This document shows, one piece after another, positions 39,275 to 52,285 of a stretch of DNA of 64,000 nucleotides. Every line of letters starts with the position of its first letter. Within the stretch, counting starts at the first letter, position 1. The notes under the pieces were generated by a model. The model saw nothing but the letters and a program-made list of their open reading frames with translations, ran no database searches and was not told where the DNA came from. A program made the translations under genes and the position numbers. The stretch lies in assembly GCA_949361645.1 (NCBI GenBank), contig OX442415.1, positions 27,245,092 to 27,309,091 of the forward strand, read 5' to 3'. The stretch is from Spongilla lacustris (taxonomy: Eukaryota > Porifera > Demospongiae > Spongillida > Spongillidae).

Positions 39275-40030
39275 TACAAGCCTTCGCCCTTCGGTTGCGC
39301 AACGCGTAGTGCATGAGTTTGATATATTGAAGATAGTGCATAAGTTTACCTAACTACTGTTAGCCTTTTTGTGTGCATTGTATCAGCTAGATGTGGAAGG
39401 TTTGTGCATGAAAATTAATGAGCTCTGAACTCTGAAGCCGCCATTTTGGCGTAGGTATCGCAAATTTTATTGGTTTTTCCAAATATCAAACCTATTGCCA
39501 ATGCAGAACAACCGTGTTCCAACTTTTAGTCTTGGTGCCATTCAATTATTTGTACTACCACGCCTTTCTCATGCACAATGTATTGGTGGTTCCCGGGCGG
39601 GAACCTTGTGTGGAGAATTGGTTCCCGCTCGGTTCCCTCTTTTTAAATATACAAAAAAATAAATGTTGGGTCAGGATCGTCACTATACCAGTTATACATT
39701 CGCATTAAAAGCGGCAGAAATGGTGCATGCATTCTAGCAGTACTATTTGCGGGAACCACATGCACGCGGGAAAAAAACGCTGTACGTTCGTACATTAAAG
39801 CTTTTCTTTCAGCCCATGTTTGAAAACAACTATGTATCAATAAATGCATGCAATTCTTCTAGTGATGGAATTGCCATGCAACCGTGCAATGCATATGCAT
39901 ATGGTGAAATCAGAACAACGGCTAACAGTATTTGAACTTAAGATTGCTTGCATATGTACTTAAAAGCTGGCGCATGACAAGCTTCCCGCACATGGTCGTA
40001 TAGACCTTATTCGACCGCAATATGAATATA
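39275..40030. other. Intergenic, nothing recognised
   Basis: No coding signal. Ends in the AT microsatellite where palindrome A begins. Confidence 0.4.
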
Positions 40031-40523
40031 TATATATATATGGAACATTCTATGCGATTTTGATGCTTGTGATTTTATATTTATAGCATCCAATCCAAAG
40101 CGCAATATCTTTCAAACGGTTTACGCTCTTGACTTCCTATTTTCAGCACTTCATACTACACCATTTCTCTATGCTAAAATACATTTTGGAGTCTTGCACT
40201 TGCTCCGTGACAGTATTGCAACGTTCGATACCCCACCGGGTTCAAACCCACCATAACTTACTGTAGGAGTAATCAATTCGCTTCAAATTCGGTTTTTAAG
40301 TAGAGAGGTCCTATACCTATCGATTTGTTCTGTTCGTTAATTTTTATGTCATCCGTTACGGAGATACAGCGGCGCAAAGTTGGTACAAGTTTCCCGCTCG
40401 AATCGCGCCGTTGTACGTGCGTGAACCGCTTCCATACCAAAGTGTACATGAATATGCAACTACTTCCTGTGGGCTGAGACTTTGATAACTTATAGCCACA
40501 CCTATACTGCGCTAGCTAGCCGG

Positions 40524-40883
40524 GTAAGTATTTAATCTATCGTCCCTGTCACAGTTGATATTCGTTATCTTCTGTGTAGATAAACGATATGCATGGCGAC
40601 GTCCACTGAAGACAAGCTCGTAAGAGTTTCAATCGGCGGACGAGTTCGAGCGGTACGGATACGTCGATCGATATTCAAGATACATTCGACGAGGACGGGG
40701 AGATCGAGAACGGTAGAGACGGCGGTCATACCGCTGACGATGGTGGTTGCAGCCCAGGCCCGTAGCCAGGGGGGGTTCGGGGGGTTCGAACGAACCCCCC
40801 CTCAGAGGATAAAGGTCCAGCACTCCGCTTACGTGGAAGTACTACGGTGCCGCCGTGCAGGCAGCTCTCTAAGGCGGATTTAG
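40524..40883 (+). CDS. Leader intron and short open frame in the left arm of A
   Basis: A 56-bp intron-like segment (GTAAGTATTTAATC...TGTGTAG, 40524-40579) is followed by a frame from Met 40593 (MATSTEDKLVRVS, then GGRVRAVRIRRSIFKIHS). The frame is Arg-rich and continues until it is interrupted by the hAT relic at 40755. The right arm has the uninterrupted continuation (AKSLKEPPAPPPTYG) up to 49025, but the hAT at 49223 separates it from its own start. No known domain. B has the same 56-bp intron. Confidence 0.4.
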
Positions 40884-41044
40884 GCGATTAGGCTTCCCTG
40901 TCTAATAACGTACGTATAACGGTTAACCTGTATTTATTATTATAATTATCAAATTACGTCTCAATGCAATAATTAAAAAGCAATTTGCGCCGGTTTAATA
41001 ATTAATCTATACGCCGTCGCATTAATAATCGCCGGGCCGATCGA

Positions 41045-41275
41045 CTATGCCGGGTAGCTCCCAACAAAAGAAATGAGAGCGTGAACGAGCGGAGTGCTAG
41101 TGCTCTTCGAAGACTGCACAATTATATGAGAGCCTCGATGGGAAATAGCCGTCTTTCTAACCTTGCTCTCCTGCATATACATTATGACATGGACGTGGAC
41201 TTAGATGAAGTTGTCACACGCTATGCCCATTTGCACCCAAGGAAGCTTGAACTTGACTCTATTATCCGCCCTTAA
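41045..41275 (+). pseudogene. Fossil C-terminal (dimerisation) domain of a hAT transposase
   Basis: The frame NERSASALRRLHNYMRAS, then MGNSRLSNLALLHIHYD and a DLDEVVTRYA tail, matches the hAT family C-terminus (typically NERSFSALRRLKT...). The rest of the transposase has been deleted, so this element cannot move itself. Confidence 0.8.
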
Positions 41276-41408
41276 ATACTGTTAAAACACTCTGTCACTG
41301 TATACTAATTAATTGTGTTTGTATATAAATGTATAACCTGCCTAAATATGTAGTATTTTTCATGTGCCATTAATTCAAATTTCAATATTTAACTAGTAAA
41401 CTATGTAA

Positions 41409-41793
41409 CTATGTATGAGTCAACCATCTAAGTAGAGCTAGGTCTGAGACTTTAGCACGGGGACCTGCCCTTGCAAGAAATGCTCTGCCATTCGAGCGCA
41501 CAAGGGAAAGGTTTAGTCTGGAATAAATGCTGTCCAGAGTGGTGGAAGTGGACTGAGGAGTTAACCTGGACTGAAAGGCGGGAAGCAAGTTTCTTGAAAG
41601 TGTCAGAGGCAAGTTGGTCCCAGGCCCCGAATGATTCAACAACAAGGGGTATGCAGCTCCAGCCTAGTTCTGCACAAATCCAGGAATTTGCTTGTATCTT
41701 TCGCTGTTCTGTGGCAAAAGCTGCAGAGCCTGCTGTGTGTCCCGCTTCGGAAACTATGTCAGGTTGACAAAGCAGCCATTGAATCAGAAGCAT
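41409..41793 (-). pseudogene. LINE-type polyprotein C-terminal fragment, copy 1
   Basis: The minus-strand frame has AGHTAGSAAFATEQRK, ICAELGWSCIPLVVESFGAW and KKLASRLS, clearly homologous to the fragment at 50171 (AAFAAEERK, CAELGWVCIPIAVETYGCW). A frameshift near 41560 moves the end (YSRLNLSLVRSNGRAFLARA) to another frame. Confidence 0.65.
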
Positions 41794-44700
41794 TGTTTTT
41801 TTTTTTAAGCGACGATCGATTTAGATTGCATAGCAAAACGACATGTTATGTTTAGCCCCTTCCCCTCTTTTCATATCAGCCAGCTCACCTTGGAAGGTCG
41901 CATGAAATTGAATTGCTCATCTTGTTTATTTTTCGGTTGTGAGTGTTTTGGTACATGTACATGCATGTGTCTGCAAACTATTAATTCTTTTGTGTTGCCA
42001 AATCAATGTTTTCAAAAGCTTCCGCGCGAAGCGCGGGAGGGGGCACTTCCCCCTCCCGCACCCTCCCCCTTTTGGTGACCCACGCCCACTTTGGGTCCAC
42101 AATTTTTTTTTTCGAACCCCCCCTTTTCCTGACCAGGCTACGGGCTTGCAGCCGCTAAATCACTAAAAGAGCCACCGGCCCCGCCCCCCACATATGGGCC
42201 CTCACTACTACACTGCAAGTCCAGACAGCAGCCCCGCATAACCAACAGATGAAGCCACCAACCCGCACTACCTATGGAACCACCCGCCCATATCAGACCC
42301 TACACAGGAGCCACCAACTAACCATTGGGGTCAGCCTCCACAATACCAGTGGAGACACTGCTAACCTCTTGCTGCAAATGGAGTTGGCAGCCCTCACATA
42401 TACATGTACCAAGGGAAGCCACACATTCCCCCTCCCAGCACTACCAAGCCCTCACTGCAAATGGCCTTACATCTACATGTAAGCAGAACCCCATTGGTCC
42501 AGTCCCCCTCCCCACCCCCACTAATGATTGTTCGCTGCAAGTTCAAGAGGCCAATGGAGCCATCCCCACACAGCAAAACCACCAGACTCCATCACTACTG
42601 CCTCGCGAACTTACAAATAATACGTCCACACTGCAAGTAGTGAAGCCTCCAGCTCTCATATAGATGGGGCTTTCAGACCCTGCACTGGCAGCAGGGGTGC
42701 CCACACACGCAGGGGTCAATAGGTATGATGCCAGTGGAGATGCCAGCTGTCACACTACAAGCAATTAAGCTGCAGTCCCCAAATTTCAGGGGAAGCCATG
42801 AACTGCATGTACATGCACTGAACGTACACTGACCATTAGCCCTCACTGCACGTGCCCCACACACTGGGACCAGCCCCCACGGCCTTCCTGCCCACTACCT
42901 GTTCTTCATAGCATGTAGAGTCAACGGCCCAGGGACCAATGGTGTCAGCTCCCTCATTGCAAGCAGACAGTAATGCAAGTGAACTTAAAAGCCCTCACTG
43001 CATGCATTCTCCAGTTAGCACCAGTGGAGCCATATTCCAGATGGAGTTATCAGACTGCCAGCAGGGAAGCCACCAGCTACTAAACTTCCCGGGGTCATTG
43101 GGGGACTCCACAATAAGGCATGCTGGTGCATAGAGTCACACTGCAAGTGGAAATGGCACCCCTCCACAATTTCAGGAGCCATGAACTGGTTGCCCCCACT
43201 ATCTATGGAACCATTTACCCTCACTTAGCAGCCCCCACATACGGTGCCTTTTCTCCCACTACCTATCCTTCACTGCAGGTTTCAGCAGCCTTCTCAGCCT
43301 TCTCACTTCAAGTACACCATACCAGTGACCATTCACTGCAAGTTCAAGGGGCCAATGGTCACACATCAGAACCACCATCCCCCATTGATCGCTGCAAGTG
43401 AACTCAACAGCTGCACGATGCAAGTGAATTTACATTTAATGCCTCCACACTGCAAGTTTTGGAGCCACCAGCTCTCTTACAGATGGGGTTACCAGACCCT
43501 GCATTGCCAGCAGGGGTGCCCACACATGCTGGGGTCAATAGGTATGAGGCCAGTGGAAATGCCAACCCTCGCATCACAAGCCATGAACTACATGTACTGT
43601 GCGTACACCTGCCCCTCTCCAAACACTACCAATGGAACCTATAGGCCTCCTGCACACTACCTGTCCTTCACTGCACGCTGAGTCAACGTATGCCCCAGGG
43701 ACAGTATCATTGGGACCATTAATGCAAATGAACTTAATAGCCCCACACTTCAGGTCCAGTTAGCACCAGCAGTTATCGGACTGTCAGCAAGGGAGCAACC
43801 AGCTGCCAAACACCCCAGGGTCATTGGGGCCCCCAGAATAATCATGCTGGTGGAAACTCACAACAGCGCAATTGCAATTGGCACCCCCACAATATTAGGG
43901 GAGCCATGAACTGGAGCCCCCCCCCCACTATCCATGGAACCATGAGCCCTCACTTAGCAGGAGTGTCTCCCACTACATGTACCTATCCTTCACTGCATGT
44001 TTCATCAGCCAAAATTACCAGCCATATCACTACAAGTGCACCATACCAATGAACAGGTTCAAGGGGCCAATGAGACCATTGGAGCCATTCTCACACATTA
44101 GAACCACCATCCCCCATAACTGCAAGTGAACTTAACAGCCGCACAAGACATGTGAACTTACATTTAATAACTACACACAGCTAATAGTAGAGCCACCGGC
44201 TCTCTCACAGATGGGGTTACCAGAACTACACTGCCCACATAAGCTGGGGTCAATAGGTATGTGCCAATGGAGATGTCTGCAATCGCACTACAAGTACTCC
44301 CCAAATTTCAGAGGAAACCATGAACTACATGTACTGTGCATACACCCACCCTACTCCAATCACTACCAGTGGAACCATTAGCCCTCACTGCAACTACCCC
44401 ACACACTGGGACCCACCCCCACGGCACTCCTGCCCACAATCTGTCTTTCACTGCGTGTTGAGTTAATGGCCCATGCAGGGGTCAGCACCATCACTGCAAG
44501 CGAGCAGAACTATTAATGCAAGTGAACGTAATAGCCCCACACTACAAGTCCAGTTAGCACCAGTGGAGCAATTACAGAGATGGAGTATCAGACAGTCAGC
44601 GAGGGAACCACCAGCTGCTAAAACCCCCTGAAGGGTCATTGGGGGGGCCCCACAATAATGCATGCTGATGGAGACTCCAGCTCTCACACCGTACTGCAAT

Positions 44701-47700
44701 ACAAATTCGGCACCCCCAACAATATTAGGGGAGCCATCAGCTGGAGTCACACATGCCCCCACTACCCATGGAACCATTAGCCCTCACTTAGCACCCCTCA
44801 CATACGGGGCTAGCCCCCACAGCCCTGTCTCTCACTACCTATCTTCTACTACAAGTTGTATCCGAGGTCCAGGAGCGAACGTGCAAGGCTATCCCCCACT
44901 CACTAGCCCTCTCACTGCAAACACACAATACCAGTGGAACCACACTCAACCAGCCCTCCCACCCACCCACCTCCTTACGTATGGAGTACTCAGACTTCCA
45001 GCAGGGGAGCCACCAGCTGCCACATTACCGGTCCTCACAATACTAGACCCCATCATGTGTACATGCAATGGAGCCATTAGCTCTCACTGCATGTGAACTT
45101 ACATGGTGCAGGCCCCAAACACTGGGGCCAGCCACAATGGCCCCCTATCCTAGCCCCACGCAGTACAATCACCAGCTCCTCACTGCACATGGAACCACTA
45201 CCTGTGAAACCAAACCCCCTACCTGTGAAACCATTAACCCCCACACTACAAGAGGACTTACACTGTCAGGGGAACCATCGACTACTAGTGGAGCTACCAG
45301 CCCGCATTGGACAAATGGGAACACCACCACTGTAGCAGCCTCCGTTTGTAGAGTGTACATGTCTATACATTTTGAACACATTTGTGTTGTATACCGAGGC
45401 ATGTACAGAGTAATTTTATCTGGGGTGGACATGAAGCCATCCTGTTAGTGGTGAATATAGTTACCAGCCCTATCGGTACTGATTGCGGTGGGACTGCACC
45501 CGTGGTTGGTTTACATTTGTATATACACAAGCGGAGGGCTTTTTGAAAAGAATAAAGCTTACTGGGTAGTGCTTTACAATGTTGAGATACATGTAAGTGC
45601 CACTTAGAATTGCATGCGCAGTCACAGCTACAATTTGGCACGGTGAAGCATAGGAATTCATGACCACTAATTAATATAACTCCACTTGTGTGGTCATTAA
45701 TTCTGATGTCTTCACCATGCCACACATTCTAAATGGCACTTACATGTTTTGCTACTTGTACCTCAACAATGTAAAGCACTACATGTAGTTCCCAGCTGTA
45801 GGTTGTAGGTTTTTTCTTTTCAAAAAGCCCTCTGCTTGTGTATATAAACCAACCACCGCAATCAGTACCGATAGGGCTGGTAACTATATTCACCACTAAC
45901 AGATGGCTTCAGATAAAATTACTCTGTACATGCCTCGGTACATGCACAAACATTTAGTTCAGATCTACAACACAAAAACGTATACATGTAGGCTGCTTCA
46001 GTGGTGGTGTTCCCATTTGTCCAAAGCGGGCTGGTAGCTCCACGAATGGTTCCATTGGTAGTGTTTGGAGAGGGGCAGGTGTACCCACAGTACATGTAGT
46101 TCATGGCTTGTGGTGCGAGGGTTGGCATCTCCACTGGCATCATACCTACTGACCCCAGCTTGTGTGGGCACCCCTGTGGCAATGCAGGGTCTGGTAACCC
46201 CATCTGTAAGAGAGCTGGTGGCTCCACTACTTGCAGTGTGGAGGCATTAAATGTAAATTTACTTGCATCATGCGGCTGTCGAGTTCACTTGCAGTGATCA
46301 TGGGGGATCCATGATGATTCTGATGTGTGACCATTGGCCCCTTGAACTTGCAGTGAATGGTCACTGGTATGGTGCACTTGTAGTGAGAAGGCTGAAAAGG
46401 CTGCTGAAACTTGCAGCGAAGGATAGGTAGTGGGAGATAGGGCACCGTATGTGAGGGCTGCTAAGTGAGGGTGAATGGTTCCATAGATAGTATAGGGGCA
46501 TATGTGGCTCCAGTTCATGGCTCCTGAAATTGTGGGGGGGTGCCATTTCCACTTGCGGTGTGAGGCAGCTGACGTCTCCATGCACCAGCATCCATTATTG
46601 TGGGGCCCCCCAATGACCCCGGGGAGTTTAGCAGCTGGTGGCTTCCCTGCTGGCAGTCTGATAACTCCATCTGGAATATGGCTCCACTGGTGCTAACTGG
46701 AATGCAGTGTGGGCTTTTAAATTCACTTGCATTACTGTCTGCTTGCAATGAGGGAGCTGACTCCATTGGTCTGGGCTGTTGACTCTACGTGCAGTGAAGG
46801 ACAGGTAATGGGCTGGAGGGCCGTTGGGGCTGGTCCCAGTGTGTGGGGTACTTGCAGTGAGGGCTAATGGTCAGTGTTTGGAGAGGAGCGGGTGTACGTT
46901 CAGTGCATGTAGTTCATGGCTTCCTCTGAAATTTGGGGAGTACTTGTAGTGCGATGGGTGCATGGCATCTACACTGGCACATACCTATTGCCCCAGCTTA
47001 TAAGGGCAGTGCGGCAGTTCTGGTAACCCCATCTGTGCGAGAGCTGGTGGCTCTACTATTAGTAGTGTGTTAGTATTAAATGTAAGTTCACTTGTCTTGT
47101 GCGGCTGTTAAGTTCACTTGCAGTTATGGGGAATGGTGGTTCTAATGTGTGAAAATGGCCATGGCCCCTTGAACCTGCGGTAAATGTTCATTGGTATGGT
47201 GCGGCACTTGTAGTGATAATGGCTGGTAATCTTGGCTGATGAAATATGCAGTGAAGGATAGGTACATGTAGTGAAGGATAGGTACATGTAGTGGGAGATA
47301 CTCCTGCTAAGTGAGGGCTCATGGTTCCATGGATAGCGGGGGGGCTCCAGTTCATGGCTCCCCTAATATTGTGGGGGTGCCAATTGCAATTGCGCTGTTG
47401 TGAGTTTCCACCAGCATGATTATTCTGGGGGCCCCAATGACCCTGGGGTGTTTGGCAGCTGGTTGCTCCCTTGCTGACAGTCCGATAACTGCTGGTGCTA
47501 ACTGGACCTGAAGTGTGGGGCTATTAAGTTCATTTGCATTAATGGTCCCAATGATACTGTCCCTGGGCATACGTTGACTCAGCGCGCAGTGAAGGACAGG
47601 TAGTGTGCAGGAGGCCTATAGGTTCCATTGGTAGTGTTTGGAGAGGGGCAGGTGTACGCACAGTACATGTAGTTCATGGCTTGTGATGCGAGGGTTGGCA

Positions 47701-50094
47701 TTTCCACTGGCCTCATACCTATTGACCCCAGCATGTGTGGGCACCCCTGCTGACAATGCAGGGTCTGGTAACCCCATCTGTAAGAGAGCTGGTGGCTCCA
47801 AAACTTGCAGTGTGGAGGCATTAAATGTAAATTCACTTGCATCGTGCAGCTGTTGAGTTCACTTGCAGCGATCAATGGGGAATGGTGGTTCTGATGTGTG
47901 ACCATTGGCCCCTTGAACTTGCAGTGAATGGTCACTGGTATGGTGCACTTGAAGTGAGAAGGCTGAGAAGGCTGCTGAAACCTGCAGTGAAGGATAGGTA
48001 GTGGGAGAAGGGGCACCGTATGTGGGGGCTGCTAAGTGAGGGTAAATGGTTCCATAGATAGTGGGGGCATCCAGTTCATGGCTCCTGAAATTGTGGAGGG
48101 GTGCCATTTCCACTTGCAGTGTGACTCCATGCATCAGCATGCATTATTATGGGGTCCCCAATGACCCCGGGAAGTTTAGTAGCTGGTGGCTTCCCTGCTG
48201 GCAGTCTGATAACTCCATCTGGAATATGGCTCCACTGGTGCTAACTGGAGAATGCATGCAGTGAGGGCTTTTAAGTTCACTTGCATTACTGTCTGCTTGC
48301 AATGAGGGAGCTGACACCATTGGTCCCTGGGCCGTTGACTCTACATGCTATGAAGAACAGGTAGTGGGCAGGAAGGCCGTGGGGGCTGGTCCCAGTGTGT
48401 GGGGCACGTGCAGTGAGGGCTAATGGTCAGTGTTTGGAGAGGGGCAGGTGTACGTTCAGTGCATGTACATGCAGTTCATGGCTTCCCCTGAAATTTGGGG
48501 ACTGCAGCTTAATTGCTTGTAGTGTGACAGCTGGCATCTCCACTGGCATCATACCTATTGACCCCTGCGTGTGTGGGCACCCCTGCTGCCAGTGCAGGGT
48601 CTGAAAGCCCCATCTATATGAGAGCTGGAGGCTTCACTACTTGCAGTGTGGACGTATTATTTGTAAGTTCGCGAGGCAGTAGTGATGGAGTCTGGTGGTT
48701 TTGCTGTGTGGGGATGGCTCCATTGGCCTCTTGAACTTGCAGCGAACAATCATTAGTGGGGGTGGGGAGGGGGACTGGACCAATGGGGTTCTGCTTACAT
48801 GTAGATGTAAGGCCATTTGCAGTGAGGGCTTGGTAGTGCTGGGAGGGGGAATGTGTGGCTTCCCTTGGTACATGTATATGTGAGGGCTGCCAACTCCATT
48901 TGCAGCAAGAGGTTAGCAGTGTCTCCACTGGTATTGTGGAGGCTGACCCCAATGGTTAGTTGGTGGCTCCTGTGTAGGGTCTGATATGGGCGGGTGGTTC
49001 CATAGGTAGTGCGGGTTGGTGGCTTCATCTGTTGGTTATGCGGGGCTGCTGTCTGGACTTGCAGTGTAGTAGTGAGGGCCCATATGTGGGGGGCGGGGCC
49101 GGTGGCTCTTTTAGTGATTTAGCGGCTGCAACCACCATCGTCAGCGGTATGACCGCCGTCTCTACCGTTCTCGATCTCCCCGTCCTCGTCGAATGTATCT
49201 TGAATATCGATCGACGTATCCGCAGTGCCAGGTTAACCGGGGCGCAGGTGGCGCAAATGCGCCAGGCCCACCGAAGGTAGGGGCCCATTAATCCACATAT
49301 GTACACGCCTACAATCGATAAATTTTATTACCTAATTAGCTAGGTATATGTTAATAATTAACTGCATAGAAGAATTAAGCGCGAGCGCCGTGCGTGACGA
49401 TCATGACAAGTGAAGTGGCAATTAATATCACCGGCCTTATTGCCAATTATTGCGCACTGAAGTATACTATTTGCCAATTGTTTCAGTTCTTTTGTTTTGC
49501 TTCAGTATCTTTGGATTTCGCATTCAATTTGATTGCCTATACCACGCTTTGATGTCTTCAATAAAGAAACATTTGAGTGGCTATGAAAAGCGGCGGAAAA
49601 AAGCAGACATCGAAGCCTCTGTTTCGAAGCATCCTAAAATCAGTTCGTTTTTTTCTGCAGCTAGCTCTCCTCCGTCCGAGCCATCTGAGTCTTCATCTGC
49701 TGCTGACAATGCTGTAACAGTTGTCGCTCATCATGTCTGTGATGTTAGTTCAGCCGTAGTACATACAGAGGCACCTCTTTGTATTGAAGAAAGTTTTCAA
49801 GTTCTTGCACGGGATGAAATGGAGGCTTCCCAATGCGAAGTCGGCAACACAGTTCATCAGGATAGTGCATTATGCCTCCATCAGATGGAAACAGATCCTG
49901 CTTTGTGGTCTATTAGTGAGAAAATGGTGCAGTACTGGTTGCCAGAGCTATGTAGAAACAGGGATGGAATTTATACTAATTCTACAAGGCAAGGGATTAA
50001 AAAGTCAAACAGGTAAACAGCGCATTGCACGCTCAGTATAATATAATAAAAGAAGAGCTCGTACATTCACACTATATAGATATTTATTATTATT

Positions 50095-50735
50095 ATTATA
50101 ATTATAGGTATATATATAATACAATACAGATAAACAAGCACATAACCTACCACCTAGACAAAATAATATATCAGTAGCCTGTGTCTGAGATGGCCCTTGA
50201 AAGAAGAGCCCTCACATTTGCCCTAACAAGGGTCATGCTCAACCTCTGATATAGGGCTGTGATAGCTGCAGACTTTGGGCAGTTCTGACGTGTGGCCAAG
50301 CGAGAGGCTAGCTGCGATAGTGCCCACTTTGCTTCAGTGCCCCAACACCCATAGGTCTCCACAGCTATTGGGATGCATACCCAACCCAGTTCTGCACATT
50401 TGGAGTCATTGGCCTTATGCTTCCTCTCCTCTGCTGCAAAGGCTGCAGACCCTGCTGTCACACTCGCTTCAGGTAAATTACTTGAGGTTAGCGGTGATGT
50501 GACAGTAAAGTCAAATGCAGCAGGCTTTCCCATCATCCAGTTTGCTGCCAGGACATCAGCTGGTCGCGTGTGGCGCTCCTCAGATGTAAAGCCATACCCA
50601 ACCTCCACCTGAGCACTTATGCAGGCTCTCCTACATGACTCTGCAAATACATCCCGGAGCCTGTTGTGACGAATGACTACATCGCCCCCATGCTTGCATG
50701 TCAAAGCATGATGGCCTATAATTATAATTATAATT
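50095..50735 (-). mobile_element. 5'-truncated LINE fragment inside the transposase intron
   Basis: The minus-strand frame (about 50171-50730) has GHHALTCKHGGDVVIRHNRL, a CRRACISAQVEVG stretch and RPADVLAANW..GKPAAFDFTV, a pattern I know from the C-terminus of invertebrate non-LTR retrotransposon proteins (possibly a nuclease-like domain). ATT-type microsatellite lies at both its ends (50080-50110, 50715-50740). No reverse transcriptase is left. Confidence 0.6.
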
Positions 50736-51112
50736 ATTACATATACTGTATATAGGCACACATTTGCATATGAAATTAAATTAAGCGCGTATGTATATTG
50801 AAAACTAGCATGCATAAATATTTCTTACTCTGCCCAGGAAACTAAAGGATACAGCACTCACAACACTGTCTCCAAATGGAGAAAAGGTTGTAAGAAGTTG
50901 GCTGATATAATCCTCATCAACAGGATGCGTGTTTTGCTTTGTCTGCAAACTGTTCTCTACAATTAGTACAAGCAATTCCTCCAGTCTGGCAACAACAGGT
51001 TTTGATTCGTGGGATCATATTGGACGGCTTAATGATCATGAACGTTCTTTGCAACACAGAGAATCACTTTCAAAATATGCTATTCGCCAAGCAAAATGTG
51101 AGACAATAGACC

Positions 51113-52285
51113 TAGGGTGTGTAACCGGTTATCAGGTTATTCGGGTTATTCGGATATTCGCAAAAACCTATCCGTTCGAATAGTAATTTAGCATTACTCG
51201 GAAAAATCGATTATTGGATTTGTTCTATTCGAAATAACCGGTTTGTGAATCTCCATTCGGAGGTACTTAGGTATTCGTCGTCCGCATCGACAATTCGCCC
51301 ATTATTCGAATACCTTTTTATGACGATATCCGGATACGCGTTTACGATATTACAAGTACAATAACAAACTTCTAATTTGAAACGTAACGTTAATTAACGT
51401 CACTGTTGTTATTACTATACTACGTGGGGACGAGATCATATGGATGGGGCAGTAATTCGAACTAGCCAACATATCTCCCTCTTCACGAGTCACGACGATG
51501 GACAGCTCCAGCTACAAATCAAAGTTAGTTCGCTTAGTGTATTTCGAACTAGCTGGTTTCTTGCATCAATCTCTGTGAGCTGATATTGCCGCGATCGCAT
51601 TTAGGCCTGCTTAGTTACTAGTATTTGCTATGGTGAAGTGGAGGCTGCATGGCCGGTGGTACATAAACTTCATCTGTGTTTCTACTCTTTTGGCATCGGG
51701 TACGATGTGACTGTGTACATCTGTAGGTAGACCTCAGCGTGACCACGCTAACTTAGGTCAGGACACGCCCATCTAGGTAGGTGGTTAGGCCAAGCGATTT
51801 AGGCCTATGTAGGTAGCTGTGGTAGTGTGCTGAGTGGATGTGGGTAGCTGTCGATGCATGCTGTACTGATCTGGTGTAATGTGGGTAGTTGTAGGAGGGT
51901 GTCTGGTGTGATGGGGGTAGCTGTGGTTGTGTGCCTCATGAGGACATCTGGTGTGTCGGGGGGAGGTGTGTTTGTGTGCCTCATGAGGGCACTGGTGTGA
52001 TGGGGGTAGGTGTGTGTATGCTGAGGGCATCTGGTGTTATGGTTTAGCTGTAGGACGGTATCTGGTGTGATGTGTACATTTAGGTGGCTCAGTGAGCAGA
52101 AAACCTGAATAACCTAGGTATTCGGCTGGCAAATTGTTAAAACCTATTCGGAAAAATCGGTTTTCTTTTTTCAAGTATTCGGAAAAATCGATTTTCTGAT
52201 CCAGAAAAACCTGAAAAATCGATTAGTGTTTTAAAAGTATTCGGAAAAATCGATTTTCATTATTCAGGGGAGGTTACACACCCTA
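51113..52285. mobile_element. hAT-like non-autonomous element, 1173 bp, nested in the transposase
   Basis: The terminal repeats TAGGGTGTGTAACC are identical at both ends. The 8-bp duplication AATAGACC lies at 51105-51112 and 52286-52293. Excising it restores an open frame in the transposase (CETID|RCIIDSYA). Subterminal regions are full of GGAAAAATCGATT words; the centre (about 51720-52080) is a degenerate GT-rich repeat (GGTGTGATGGGGGTAG). No coding capacity. Confidence 0.92.

Larger units (their letters stand above)
40755..42145. mobile_element. hAT-superfamily relic, 1391 bp, in the left arm of A
   Basis: Ends CAGGCCCGTAGCCAGG and CCTGACCAGGCTACGGGC are inverted repeats (core GCCCGTAGCC). 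It is flanked by TTGCAGCC at 40747-40754 and 42146-42153. The opposite arm of the palindrome (49121-49133) shows the empty site with a single TTGCAGCC, proving an insertion with an 8-bp duplication. Interior: a fossil hAT dimerisation domain on the plus strand and a LINE-type C-terminal fragment on the minus strand. Confidence 0.9.

Noticed and set aside
42325..48952. Mirror pairs of 60-145 codon frames in the arms of A as possible genes
   Set aside because: Both strands are equally open, composition is that of the degenerate CACTGCAAGT patchwork, and no domain or splice pattern is visible.
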